From: Streptomyces sp. ISL-87
Lineage (GTDB): Bacteria > Actinomycetota > Actinomycetes > Streptomycetales > Streptomycetaceae
DNA: 64,000 bases
Assembly: GCF_018614095.1 (NCBI RefSeq)
Contig: NZ_JAGGOY010000028.1
Span: 62,001 to 126,000 of the forward strand
Direction of reading: 5' to 3'
This document shows positions 17,921 to 26,350 of this stretch, piece by piece (position 1 is the first letter of the stretch; the number at the start of each line of letters is the position of its first letter). The position numbers and the translations under genes are program-made. The notes below the pieces were generated by a model. That model searched no databases, was not told the origin of the DNA, and saw only the letters and a list, made by a program, of their open reading frames with translations.

Positions 17921-18799
17921 ATGATCGGACTCATGACGAACGGCTCCATCGACGCTCTGCGTTCCCTCGCCCTCGAACACCTGTCGCCCGACATGGGCGA
18001 GCAGTGGCTCGCTCTCTTGCGCCCGGGGGCGCGCCTTGCCGTGGCGGGCGACTCGGACTACGTGGTTGGCCGGCTCGGTGGCCTGCCGATGTTGCCGGTC
18101 GATACGGAATGGCCGGTGTGGGAGGGGCATGGTCCGCTGTCGTTCATCGCGTCGTTCGATTGCGCGGCACTGCCCGTCGGCGCCCTGGACATCGCCCTGC
18201 CGGATGCGGGCACGTTGTTGTTCTTCTACTTCGACGGCCAAGTGGACGACGGCGACGCTCTCGTGCTGCCCGAGGACCATGAGAGTTGGGCCGGTGCCCG
18301 GGTGCTCTACGTACAGCCCGGGCTGGAGGTGTCCGCCCGGGACGTGCCTGAGGGCCTTGAGGCGTACCCGTCGGTGCCGCTGACCGCGCGGGTGGAGATG
18401 ACGGCGGCGGAGGCGTGGCATCCGCGGATCCGCGACGCCTTCGCGCCGGATGCCCCGCTGGGACAGCGGTACGACCACCCGGTCTGTTCTCAGGACTTCC
18501 TTGATGCCCTGTGGGAGTTCGGTGGTGAGGTGGGCCACCAGATAGGCGGGCATGCCCAGCCGGTGCAGAACCCGGTGGAGATCGAGGTCGCCGTTGCGGT
18601 CTTGGACCGTGAGGTGTCTTGGGAGGACCCCCGTCTTTCCGACGAGGTGGGCGGCTGGGTACTGCTGGCCCAGATCGACAGCGAGAACGCTGCGGACATG
18701 ATGTGGGGAGACTGCGGTGCCCTGTACTGGCTGATACGGCCGCAGGACCTGGCAGAGCGGCGCTTCGACCGAGCCATGTTCACCTGGCAGTGCGGCTGA
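17921..18799 (+). CDS. DUF1963/YwqG-like protein
   Basis: This is a protein of about 292 residues with the YwqG/DUF1963 layout: GGLPMLPVDTEWPVWEGHGP near the N-terminus, a FIASFDCAAL strand, TLLFFYFDGQ, and a C-terminal LLAQIDSENAADMMWGDCGA and YWLIRPQDL block. The biochemical role of the family is unknown. ATG 17921 and ATG 17933 are both possible starts; I give the first because GGGG precedes it. It is followed by a strong hairpin shared with the convergent phosphodiester glycosidase gene. Confidence 0.8.
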   Translation: MIGLMTNGSIDALRSLALEHLSPDMGEQWLALLRPGARLAVAGDSDYVVGRLGGLPMLPVDTEWPVWEGHGPLSFIASFDCAALPVGALDIALPDAGTLLFFYFDGQVDDGDALVLPEDHESWAGARVLYVQPGLEVSARDVPEGLEAYPSVPLTARVEMTAAEAWHPRIRDAFAPDAPLGQRYDHPVCSQDFLDALWEFGGEVGHQIGGHAQPVQNPVEIEVAVAVLDREVSWEDPRLSDEVGGWVLLAQIDSENAADMMWGDCGALYWLIRPQDLAERRFDRAMFTWQCG

Positions 18800-18919
18800 T
18801 GACAACCGCACCCCCAGCACTGGCCGTTCAGACGCGCTGTGTCTGCCGACCGAGACGGCCGCGGGGACGGCCGCGGCGGTGGTGGCCAACCTCGGACACT
18901 GCCTGACAGCCGGAAACCC

Positions 18920-18950
18920 CGGGCTGCCGGTGACCGGCACCGGCAGCCCG
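18920..18950. terminator. Bidirectional hairpin between convergent genes
   Basis: CGGGCTGCCGGTG (18920-18932) and CACCGGCAGCCCG (18938-18950) form a perfect 13-bp stem with a 5-base loop. It lies between the 3' ends of the DUF1963 gene and the glycosidase gene. Confidence 0.8.
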
Positions 18951-18975
18951 CGGCCCATGTACGCCTCGGTGCGGA

Positions 18976-20406
18976 CTACGGCAGCGGGTAGCCGCCGGCG
19001 CCCGCGTACACCGAGTCACCGACCGGGCGTTCCTGTTCGGTGCCGTCCGAAGGGTGGTTGACGACGGCGTTCTGCCACACCAGCGTGGTGGAACCGCCGC
19101 CGTCCATGTTGAGGGCGTCCACCGCTCCGAGGTCCTTCAGGAGCGTGGCCAGCTCCAGCCGGGTGGCGCCCTTGCTGACTTCGGTGTGCCTGCCGTCGAC
19201 CGTCACCAGGAGGGTGCGGCCGTACCCGTCGGTGCCGACCGCCGTACGGGGCGCCGCGTCGGGGACGTACGGGGAGCCGTCGGCGTTCGTCGGCTGCGTG
19301 TAGGCGATCACGCCGTCCCGCATCAGCAGGTCCCCGCCCGCCGTGACGTACATCGAGGGGTCGAGAGCCACCGTGTCACCGAACCGGGTGTCGGTCACGG
19401 TCTCGGGGAGCTCCAGCTCGGTGCCGGCCGACGCGTTGGCGCGCAGCCAGCTCGCGCCCTCGCCGATGCCCTGGAGGATCCGGCCGCCAGACGGCACGGT
19501 GCGCCCGCCCCGGTTGCCGCTCCGGCAGGTGGAGGCGGCGACGGGGGCCGAGTCGTAGCAGGCGGTGACCTTGTCGTGTGTGTCGAGCACGACCTCGATG
19601 CCCTCGTCCGTGCTGATCACTCCCTCCCCGCTCGGGGCGTCGGGGTCGTTGGAGGTGGTGACGAACGAGGTGGTCGGCGTGGACGCGCCGTACTCCGGCG
19701 TGAAGGAGACGATCTCGGAGGTGTCCCAGCAGACGCCGTTGCCGTCGATGGTCTCGCCCGAATCCCGGCCCTCGCAGTGGGCGATGCGCCCGGGCAGCCG
19801 GTTGATGCCGTCCAACTGACGTGCGGCGACGGTCGAGTTCTTCGGCTTGACCGTCAGAGCGGTGCTCAGCTCGGTGATGTAGGCGCGGCCGTGCTGGAGC
19901 ACCAGCGCGGAGCCGACCGGCTTGCTGCCCTTGCCCTTGACCGCCTCGCTGACCAGCTTGCCGCCGCGCACCAGGATGCCGCTCACGTCACCGTCGTAGG
20001 TGTTGTCCGAGGGGTTCTTGACGTTTCCGTCGAAGAAGGAGCCGTTGACGCCGGCCCGGGGCTGGCGCACCGCGTTGACGGACACGGCCTGCAACATCGA
20101 GGAGGTGGTCTGGGAGGTGGACAGTCCGCTGCCGAAGGTGCCCTTGAGGGTCAGGGGTGCCTTGTCCGGGTCGATCACCACTACGTTGACGTTCCACGGT
20201 CCGGTGCCGCCCGAGTACGTGGTGCGGGTGACGCCCGGGACACTGGTGTCGACCGTCTTCGTGGAGCCGGACTCCAACAGGGCCAGGGTCAGGCCCGTCT
20301 CCGCGGCGGCCACGCCCGGGACGGAGTAGGGGGTGGCCATGACCGAGGCGGCCATGACGAGCGCCACGGCGCTTCTCTTGACGGTGCGCTGCATGCTGCT
20401 ATTCAC
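18976..20406 (-). CDS. Secreted phosphodiester glycosidase (NAGPA-domain) protein
   Basis: This is a 476-residue exported protein. After a signal peptide (KRSAVALVMAASVMATPYSV, cleavage near GVAAAETG) comes the phosphodiester glycosidase domain, with GVNGSFFDG in the first half and the C-terminal signature NMDGGGSTTLVW. The family removes sugar-1-phosphate caps or processes exopolysaccharide. GTG 20406 is preferred because GAGGAA lies 6 bases upstream; ATG 20394 is an alternative. It begins 17 bases after the crystallin/I36-like gene, so the two form an operon of secreted proteins. Confidence 0.82.
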   Translation of the reverse strand: MNSSMQRTVKRSAVALVMAASVMATPYSVPGVAAAETGLTLALLESGSTKTVDTSVPGVTRTTYSGGTGPWNVNVVVIDPDKAPLTLKGTFGSGLSTSQTTSSMLQAVSVNAVRQPRAGVNGSFFDGNVKNPSDNTYDGDVSGILVRGGKLVSEAVKGKGSKPVGSALVLQHGRAYITELSTALTVKPKNSTVAARQLDGINRLPGRIAHCEGRDSGETIDGNGVCWDTSEIVSFTPEYGASTPTTSFVTTSNDPDAPSGEGVISTDEGIEVVLDTHDKVTACYDSAPVAASTCRSGNRGGRTVPSGGRILQGIGEGASWLRANASAGTELELPETVTDTRFGDTVALDPSMYVTAGGDLLMRDGVIAYTQPTNADGSPYVPDAAPRTAVGTDGYGRTLLVTVDGRHTEVSKGATRLELATLLKDLGAVDALNMDGGGSTTLVWQNAVVNHPSDGTEQERPVGDSVYAGAGGYPLP

Positions 20407-20423
20407 GGTCGATTCCTCGGTGG

Positions 20424-21128
20424 TCAGCACTGGCTCGTCCCGGTGACCAGCTTGTGGGAGGTGAAACCGGCCGCGAACGGCTGCGGGATGACCGTGCTGT
20501 CCGACCTGAGCACCACGTACTTGCCGTAGGTCTTGCCGCCGTCGCTCCACGAGCCCGTGAAATTGGCGTCGCGGTAGAAGCAGGCGTGCTTGTCGGTGTA
20601 GTTGGCGACCGAGACCACCCGCTCGTTCCACGCCTCGTTGTACACGGCGATGTCGTTCTGCGTCGCGGTCATCGCGCCGCGACCGCCGGGCTCGGTGAAC
20701 AGGCAGAGGTAGCCGTTGCCGCACCGCTCGAAGCCGGTGAAGCAGCCCGCCTTGGACTTGGCCATCTTGTGGGAGGTGACCTGGTCGTTCAGGTTCGTGC
20801 TGGTGTCGGCCAGATTGCCGCGGTAGCCAGGGCGCAGCGCCTGCACAGTGCCGCCGTAGTAGCCGTCCCGGTAGACGCAGGACCAGTACGGGGAGTTGTT
20901 GTGCACCGAGGTGACCTTGTCGTCCCACTCGGCGGAGTAGAGCTGGACCGGAGCATCCGGGCCGAAGGACAGCGTCGTGCCCTGGCCGTCGGCGTCGGTG
21001 TAGACGCAGAAACGGCCGGTGTCACAGCCCTGCCATTCGGCGGCACTGGCCCGGGAGATGGCCAGCGAGGAGAGCACGAGCGTCACGAGCGAGATGCCCA
21101 TGACGGCCCATGCCAGAGAGCGTTTCAT
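20424..21128 (-). CDS. Secreted two-domain beta/gamma-crystallin or I36 inhibitor-like protein
   Basis: This is a 234-residue secreted protein. It has a signal peptide (KRSLAWAVMGISLVTLVLSS, cleavage near ASAAEW) followed by two similar cysteine-containing domains. Each has the pattern C..G.FCVYTD, a W-containing strand and VTSVHNN or VVSVANY, then CVYRDGYYGG or CFYRDANFTG. This is the peptidase-inhibitor I36 / crystallin-fold pattern known from Streptomyces secreted proteins. The target is unknown. It leads the operon with the phosphodiester glycosidase. Confidence 0.75.
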   Translation of the reverse strand: MKRSLAWAVMGISLVTLVLSSLAISRASAAEWQGCDTGRFCVYTDADGQGTTLSFGPDAPVQLYSAEWDDKVTSVHNNSPYWSCVYRDGYYGGTVQALRPGYRGNLADTSTNLNDQVTSHKMAKSKAGCFTGFERCGNGYLCLFTEPGGRGAMTATQNDIAVYNEAWNERVVSVANYTDKHACFYRDANFTGSWSDGGKTYGKYVVLRSDSTVIPQPFAAGFTSHKLVTGTSQC

Positions 21129-21219
21129 CGAAAGAACCCCAAAAAATCGCGTGCCAGTTCGACTGACGAGATGGCGTGATCATATCGATCACCGCGGGCG
21201 GCCCAGCAGCCCTCGGCCC

Positions 21220-21345
21220 AGGTGCGCAGGCAGGCGCTCCGTCGACGCCCAGGACCATGCCCGCGGACCAAGTGGCCGTCGGGGACGCGAGGTAGAGGAC
21301 GACGAAGGCGATCTCAGCCGATTCCGCGACCCGCCCGAGAGGGCT
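21220..21345 (-). pseudogene. Short-chain dehydrogenase C-terminal fragment
   Basis: The minus frame SPLGRVAESAEIAFVVLYLA followed by GMVLGVDGA is the conserved C-terminal end of classical SDR enzymes (PLGRxxEPEEIA...VDGG). Catalytic residues and nucleotide-binding domain are absent. It is an isolated remnant. Confidence 0.6.
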
Positions 21346-21486
21346 CTGCGAAGCGGTGCATCGCAGCCATAGGGGAGCGGCCGGTCGGCATGACCGGGAA
21401 GCGGCTGACCACGCCGGGGTTCGCGCCGTTGGGGTGCCTACCCACGGGCCTGGCCGGCCGGGCATCGCGCCGATGTTCCCGGCGGG

Positions 21487-21716
21487 TCAAGGTGTAAGGG
21501 GCGCGAGCACCTGGTTGTGGGTGTGCTGGTAGATCACAGAGGTACGGAATCCGACGACTTCGCGGCGCTCGGTGAACTTGTCCATGAGGAAGCCATGGAG
21601 GTAGTCCACGCTGGGCACGGAGACGTGCACGATCACGTCGTCGTCGCCGCCGGTGACGACGTAGACCGTGCTTACCTCGGGCAGGGCGGCGGCATAGGTC
21701 TTGAACGCCTGCACCT
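21487..21716 (-). pseudogene. Lrp/AsnC-family C-terminal (RAM domain) fragment
   Basis: The minus frame TYAAALPEVSTVYVVTGGDD, then VDYLHGFLMDKFTER and FRTSVIYQHTH, matches the effector-binding domain of Lrp/AsnC regulators down to the natural C-terminus. The DNA-binding helix-turn-helix is missing. Upstream of about 21716 the frame is only the complement of a VOC gene piece, so the gene is broken there. Confidence 0.65.
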
Positions 21717-21870
21717 CGACGTCGCAGTCGACGAAATCGACCAGGGCATCGCCCAGGTCATCGCCCTCGGCGGCCGGTTCACCGGCGAACGGCACGACTA
21801 CGACGAGGGCGTGGTCGTCGTGATGGCCGATCCCGAAGGGCACGAATTCTGCCTGGTCCAGTACTACTGA
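21703..21870 (+). pseudogene. VOC/glyoxalase-fold C-terminal fragment
   Basis: The plus frame LHLDVAVDEIDQGIAQVIAL, then GEGVVVVMADPEGHEF-like sequence and CLVQYY, is the second half of a VOC-family domain with its natural stop at 21870. The first half is replaced by the complement of the Lrp fragment. This marks a recombination junction at about 21700-21716. Confidence 0.65.
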
Positions 21871-22022
21871 CCCGCCGCCAGGCCGCGCGCGGGCCGCGGC
21901 GTCGTCATCCTTTGCCAATCGGTCGACCCATCACCAGCGCAGGCCACGTAGGTTCGCGGCATCCAATGATCTTGTCGAAGGCGGCTGGTGGATCTTGCGC
22001 CGGCCGGTAGGGGAAGTGCGTC

Positions 22023-22340
22023 GTGAGCCTGATCAACCTGATGAACACCGCAGCAGACCTCCCGGAAGGGTGGCGCTCCCTCGTGCTGGGGGAGGTGGGT
22101 ACCGCTTGTGTGAAGGTGCTGAGGATGGACGAAATGCCTGTCGGGGCGGAGAGGCACGAGGCCCCCGAGGCCCTTCTCGTCCTTGAGGGGCAGCTCCAAC
22201 TCGACGTCAGCGGCCGACCCGTCTCGGTAGGGACGGGCGAGCTCTACATGGTTCCGGCAGGGACAACCCATGCGGTTCGCCCCGGAAGCCGGGGCACCCT
22301 CGTGATCGTGGAACTCCGAGAAGATGCCGCCTCGGCCTGA
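22023..22340 (+). CDS. Small cupin-domain protein
   Basis: This is a 105-residue single-domain cupin. GTG 22023 is preceded by AGGGGAAG. The cupin core is visible as RHEAPEALLVLEGQLQLDVS (motif 1, with the Glu/His metal-ligand region) and ELYMVPAGTTHAVRPGS (motif 2). Small cupins bind a metal and act as isomerases, dioxygenases or sensors; the role here is unknown. It is flanked by gene remnants upstream and a GlxA-type regulator downstream. Confidence 0.82.
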   Translation: MSLINLMNTAADLPEGWRSLVLGEVGTACVKVLRMDEMPVGAERHEAPEALLVLEGQLQLDVSGRPVSVGTGELYMVPAGTTHAVRPGSRGTLVIVELREDAASA

Positions 22341-22477
22341 CCGCTCACGAGCGCCCGGACAGACCCGACGGCTGTGTGGCGAAGCAGTCCGGGCAACGCC
22401 GGAGTCTGCCCGGCGCATGAAGCCGACGGGCGGGCGCCTCGCCGGCCCCGGTCCCGGCCCCGCATACCCTGGTCCCC

Positions 22478-23434
22478 GTGCCGCCCTCCCGCCTCCATCG
22501 CGTCGCCGTCCTCGTCCTCGAGGGCGCGAAGCCCCTCGACGTCGGCATCCCCGCGCAGGTGTTCACGACCCGCGCGAGCATGCCGTACGAGGTGCGGGTG
22601 TGCGGCGCGGCGCCCGGCCTCGTGACCGGCGGCGACGGCCTGTCGTACCACGTGACCCACGGGCTCGAGGCGCTCGCGTGGGCCGACATCGTCTTCGTCC
22701 CCGGCTACCGCTTCCCGGACCGCGACGACCCGCCGCGGGCCGTCATCGAGGCGCTCATCGCCGCCCACGAGCGGGGCGCGCGGCTCGCCGCCATCTCCAC
22801 GGGCGCGTTCGCACTCGCCGCCACGGGCCTGCTCGACGGCAAGCGCGCCACGACCCACTGGCACTACGCACGGGCGTTCATGGCGAGGCATCCGCTCGTC
22901 CGGCTCGACGAGAACGTCCTGTTCGTCGACGAGGGCAGCGTGCTGACGTCGGCAGGCGCCGCCTCGGGCATCGACCTGTGCCTGCACATCCTGCGCGGCG
23001 ACCTCGGCGTGGCCGCCTCGAACCACGCGGCCCGGCGCCTGGTCGCAGCCCCGTACCGCAGCGGCGGCCAGGCGCAGTACGTGCCGCGCAGCGTGCCCGA
23101 GCCGCTCGGCGAGCGGTTCGCCGCCACCCGCGAGTGGGCGCTGCACCGGCTGGGCGAGCCCCTCACGCTCGACGCGCTCGCCCAGCACGCGGGGGTCTCG
23201 CCCCGCACGTTCTCGCGACGCTTCGCCGAGGACACCGGGTACACACCGATGCAGTGGGTCATGCGCGCCCGGATCGACGTGGCCCGCGAGTTGCTGGAGC
23301 GTTCGGAGCGGAGTGTCGAACAGATCGCCGACGATGTCGGTCTCGGCACCGGGGCGAACCTGCGGCTGCACTTCCACCGCATCCTCGGCACCACCCCGAC
23401 CGAGTACAGGCGCACCTTTACCCGGGGCGAATAG
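22478..23434 (+). CDS. GlxA-family regulator (DJ-1/PfpI + AraC)
   Basis: This is a 318-residue regulator. The N-terminal DJ-1/PfpI-like domain (about residues 5-175) includes AISTGAFALAATGLLDGKRA. There the usual nucleophile Cys of SxCTGA is replaced by a serine-threonine pair, so the domain probably senses rather than catalyses. The AraC helix-turn-helix domain covers about residues 215-310 (LTLDALAQHAGVSPRTFSRR). The GTG start at 22478 fits the domain boundary. It is followed by a decamer repeat and a GAPDH gene on the same strand, which it may control. Confidence 0.87.
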   Translation: MPPSRLHRVAVLVLEGAKPLDVGIPAQVFTTRASMPYEVRVCGAAPGLVTGGDGLSYHVTHGLEALAWADIVFVPGYRFPDRDDPPRAVIEALIAAHERGARLAAISTGAFALAATGLLDGKRATTHWHYARAFMARHPLVRLDENVLFVDEGSVLTSAGAASGIDLCLHILRGDLGVAASNHAARRLVAAPYRSGGQAQYVPRSVPEPLGERFAATREWALHRLGEPLTLDALAQHAGVSPRTFSRRFAEDTGYTPMQWVMRARIDVARELLERSERSVEQIADDVGLGTGANLRLHFHRILGTTPTEYRRTFTRGE

Positions 23435-23450
23435 CCCGCCATAACCTTCC

Positions 23451-23490
23451 ATCGCCCGCCATCGCCCGCCATCGCCCGCCATCGCCCGCC
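23451..23490 (+). repeat. Four exact tandem decamers ATCGCCCGCC
   Basis: The decamer ATCGCCCGCC is repeated four times without change, just after the GlxA gene and about 100 bp upstream of GAPDH. A degenerate half copy precedes it. Confidence 0.9.
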
Positions 23491-23587
23491 ACTGAGTGGC
23501 GAGATCCTTGCGAACCATGGCGATCTCGCCGCTGTCGCGGGCGTGCGCCGGGCGCGAACCTGATGACGAACGAAAGGGACATCGCTC

Positions 23588-24586
23588 ATGACTCGCATCG
23601 CCATCAACGGATTCGGCCGCATCGGACGCAACGTGCTCCGCGCGCTCCTCGAACGCGACAGCGACCTCGAAGTCGTCGCCGTCAACGACCTCACCGAGCC
23701 CGCCACCCTCGCGCGGCTGCTCGCCTACGACACCACGGCCGGCCGTCTCGGCCGCCCGGTGACCGTCGACGGGAACGTCCTCGTCGTCGACGGCCGCCGC
23801 ATCGCGGTGCTCGCCGAGCGGGAACCGCAGCAGCTGCCGTGGGGCGAGCTCGGCGTCGACATCGTGCTCGAGGCGACCGGCCGCTTCACCTCGGCCGAGG
23901 CAGCCCGCGGCCACCTCAAGGCGGGCGCGCGGAAGGTACTCGTCAGCGCGCCGTCGGATGGCGCCGACGTCACGCTCGCGTACGGGGTCAACACCGACGC
24001 CTACGACCCGGCCCTGCACACGATCGTCTCGAACGCCTCGTGCACGACCAACGCGCTCGCCCCGCTGGCGGCCGTACTGGACGACCTCGCCGGCATCGAG
24101 CACGGCTTCATGACCACGGTGCACGCCTACACGCAGGAGCAGAACCTGCAGGACGGCCCGCACCGTGACGCCCGGCGCGCCCGCGCGGCTGCCGTCAACA
24201 TCGTGCCGACCACGACGGGCGCCGCCAAGGCGATCGGTCTCGTGCTGCCGAATCTCGAAGGCAAGCTGTCGGGCGACTCGATCCGCGTTCCGGTCCCGGT
24301 GGGCTCGATCGTCGAACTCAACACCACCGTCGCCCGCGACGTGACGCGCGAGGAGGTCCTGGAGGCCTATCGCGCCGCGGCGCAGGGACCGCTGGCCGGC
24401 GTCCTCGAGTACTCCGACGACCCGCTCGTGTCCTCCGACATCACGGGCAACCCCGCCTCGTCGATCTTCGACTCGGAGCTCACCCGCGTCGACGGCCGCC
24501 ACGTCAAGGTGGTCGCCTGGTACGACAACGAGTGGGGCTTCTCGAACCGCGTGATCGATACGCTGACGCTCCTCGCCGCCGGCTGA
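23588..24586 (+). CDS. gap: Glyceraldehyde-3-phosphate dehydrogenase, NAD-type
   Basis: This is a 332-residue GAPDH, converting glyceraldehyde 3-phosphate to 1,3-bisphosphoglycerate in glycolysis. The Rossmann motif INGFGRIGRN, the adenine-ribose region VNDLTEP (Asp after Asn, as in NAD-dependent enzymes), the active-site SNASCTTN with catalytic Cys152, TVHAYTQ with the catalytic His, and the C-terminal WYDNEWGFSN are all present. It sits alone next to a GlxA regulator, unlike the primary gap-pgk-tpi glycolytic operon. It is therefore likely an extra copy, possibly tied to resistance or secondary metabolism. Confidence 0.95.
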   Translation: MTRIAINGFGRIGRNVLRALLERDSDLEVVAVNDLTEPATLARLLAYDTTAGRLGRPVTVDGNVLVVDGRRIAVLAEREPQQLPWGELGVDIVLEATGRFTSAEAARGHLKAGARKVLVSAPSDGADVTLAYGVNTDAYDPALHTIVSNASCTTNALAPLAAVLDDLAGIEHGFMTTVHAYTQEQNLQDGPHRDARRARAAAVNIVPTTTGAAKAIGLVLPNLEGKLSGDSIRVPVPVGSIVELNTTVARDVTREEVLEAYRAAAQGPLAGVLEYSDDPLVSSDITGNPASSIFDSELTRVDGRHVKVVAWYDNEWGFSNRVIDTLTLLAAG

Positions 24587-24735
24587 CTCAGAGGTCGTCG
24601 AACAGCCTGCGCCAGAAGTCGGCGCGCACGTCGCTGATCCCGTGGCCGGTGTCGCAGTGCAGCTTGCGGCAGTGCCGGGAAGGGCTGCGTCACGGGGCCC
24701 GCGCGCGGGCGCCCGGTGCTTCGCACTCATACGGC

Positions 24736-26250
24736 TCAGCGCATGCGGGGCAGGCGCAGGCTGAGGAGGGTGGTCAGGGCGATCAGGGCGAGCTGCACCA
24801 GCAGGGTGGTGGACACCGCCTCGCGCAGGCCTGCCGTCGGGGCCAGGGCGAGGAAGAGGCTGCCGAGCGTGGCGACGCCGAGCGCCAGGGAGGACTGCTG
24901 GGCGGTGATCATGACGCCGCTGCCCACCCCCGCGCGGTCGGCGGGGACGTCCGAGAGCATCAGGCGCATCAGCACCGGCAGTTGGAGGCCCTGGCCGAGG
25001 CCCGCCAGGGCCACGCCCGGAGCAAGCGCGGCCAGGCCGAGGTCCGGCCAGCCGGACCGGAGCGTGGCCAGCAGGAGGGCGATGCCGGCCGCCTGGAGGA
25101 CGCCGCCGGCGGTGACGACCCGGCTGCCGAAGCGGGTGACCAGGCGCGGGCCGGCCAGGGAGGCTGCGAAGAAGGCCAGGGCCATCGGTACCAGCGCCAG
25201 ACCTGCCGTCACCGGGCCCATGCCCAGGCCCTGCTGGAAGGCCACGGCGAGGACGAACATGAAGCCGCTGAACCCGACCGAGAACGGCAGCAGGAGGACC
25301 AGGCCGCGCCGCAGCGACTCCAGCCTCAGCAGGCTCGGCGGCACCAGCGGGGTGCGGCCGCGACGGTCGGCCCGGCGCTCGGTGAGGTAGAACGCCGCGG
25401 CGGCGACGGGGAACACGCCGAGCGAGAGCCAGGTCCACAGTGGCCAGCCGGCGGCCCGCCCCTCGGTCAGCGGCAGCAGCAGCGAGACCAGCGACAGGGC
25501 GAGCAGCACGGTGCCCGGCACGTCCACGGATGCGGGCCGGCCGGCGCGGGTGTCCGGGACGGTGCGCACGGCCAGGACCAGCCCCAGCAGCACCACGGGC
25601 ACGTTGACCAGGAACACCGCGCGCCAGCCGGTTCCGGCGAGGTCCGCCGCGACCAGGACGCCGCCGAGGATCTGCCCGGCGACCATGGACAGCCCGGCGG
25701 TGGCCCCGTACAGGCTCATGGCGCGGGCCCGGCGCGGGCCCTCGGTGGTGGCCTGGATGGTGGCGAGCACCTGCGGCACCATGAGCGCGGAGGCCGCGCC
25801 CTGGGCGACGCGGGCGGCGACGAGGCTCCAGGCGTTCGGGGCGAGGCCGCAGGCGAGCGAGGTGACGCCGAAGGCCGCCATGCCGGCGAGGAAGAGCCGG
25901 CGGCGGCCGAGGCTGTCGCCGATGCGCCCGCCGAGGACCAGCAGGACGGCGTAGGCGACGCCATACCCGCCGACGACGAGTTCGAGCAGGGCGGGGCCGG
26001 CGGAGAGGTCGTGCTCGATGGACGGCAGCGCGACGTTGACGATGAAGAAGTCGATCAGGGGCAGGGCCGCTCCCAGGAGCACGGTGAACAGGCCCGGGCC
26101 GCCCAGGTGGGGGGCGGCGGGGCCGGCCGCGGTGGCGGGGGGTGCGGCGGCGGTTCGTACGGGCATGTTGCGTACGGGAGTACCCCGTACAGGCGTGTTG
26201 CGTGCGGGAGTGCTGCGTACGGGCGTATTGCGTACGGGGATCTCGGTCAC
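24736..26250 (-). CDS. DHA2-type MFS exporter with repetitive N-terminus
   Basis: This is a 504-residue multidrug-type transporter with about 14 TM segments. TM1 is LPLIDFFIVNVALPSIEHDL, the loop is GGRIGDSLGRRRLF, and motif C is GATAGLSMVAGQILGG. The most upstream start in frame is GTG 26250. It adds an unusual N-terminal stretch of five-residue repeats (VRNTP, VRSTP, ARNTP, VRGTP, VRNMP) encoded by 15-bp repeats. ATG 26166 would exclude them. It is divergent from an XRE/MmyB regulator that probably controls it. Confidence 0.87.
   Translation of the reverse strand: MTEIPVRNTPVRSTPARNTPVRGTPVRNMPVRTAAAPPATAAGPAAPHLGGPGLFTVLLGAALPLIDFFIVNVALPSIEHDLSAGPALLELVVGGYGVAYAVLLVLGGRIGDSLGRRRLFLAGMAAFGVTSLACGLAPNAWSLVAARVAQGAASALMVPQVLATIQATTEGPRRARAMSLYGATAGLSMVAGQILGGVLVAADLAGTGWRAVFLVNVPVVLLGLVLAVRTVPDTRAGRPASVDVPGTVLLALSLVSLLLPLTEGRAAGWPLWTWLSLGVFPVAAAAFYLTERRADRRGRTPLVPPSLLRLESLRRGLVLLLPFSVGFSGFMFVLAVAFQQGLGMGPVTAGLALVPMALAFFAASLAGPRLVTRFGSRVVTAGGVLQAAGIALLLATLRSGWPDLGLAALAPGVALAGLGQGLQLPVLMRLMLSDVPADRAGVGSGVMITAQQSSLALGVATLGSLFLALAPTAGLREAVSTTLLVQLALIALTTLLSLRLPRMR
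26156..26245 (-). repeat. Six imperfect 15-bp repeats at the MFS 5' end
   Basis: Six consecutive 15-bp units of the type CGTACGGGCGTGTTG (read on the plus strand) start at 26156, 26171, 26186, 26201, 26216 and 26231. The period of five codons keeps the MFS frame open through all units, which argues that they may be translated. Confidence 0.85.
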
Positions 26251-26277
26251 CCCTTGACGGTGCCGCAGCTGCCAGAC

Positions 26278-26308
26278 GGGTACCAGAGTGTCCTTATCCG
26301 GGTACCAG
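26278..26308. promoter_or_regulatory. Two GGGTACCAG direct repeats, probable operator
   Basis: GGGTACCAG occurs at 26278-26286 and 26300-26308. The 22-bp period places the copies on the same face of the helix, between the divergent MFS and XRE/MmyB genes. They are candidates for the XRE regulator's binding sites. Confidence 0.5.
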
Positions 26309-26350
26309 GAGTACCTGGCAACAGGATGGGTGGTGCGGCAGGCTGGCAGT

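Noticed and set aside
23451..23490. Possible CRISPR-like repeat
   Set aside because: The 10-bp units are directly tandem with no spacers, so this is a simple tandem repeat.
22244..25438. 1064-codon minus-strand open frame
   Set aside because: It lies opposite the cupin, GlxA and GAPDH genes, all with clear motifs; it has no motif of its own.
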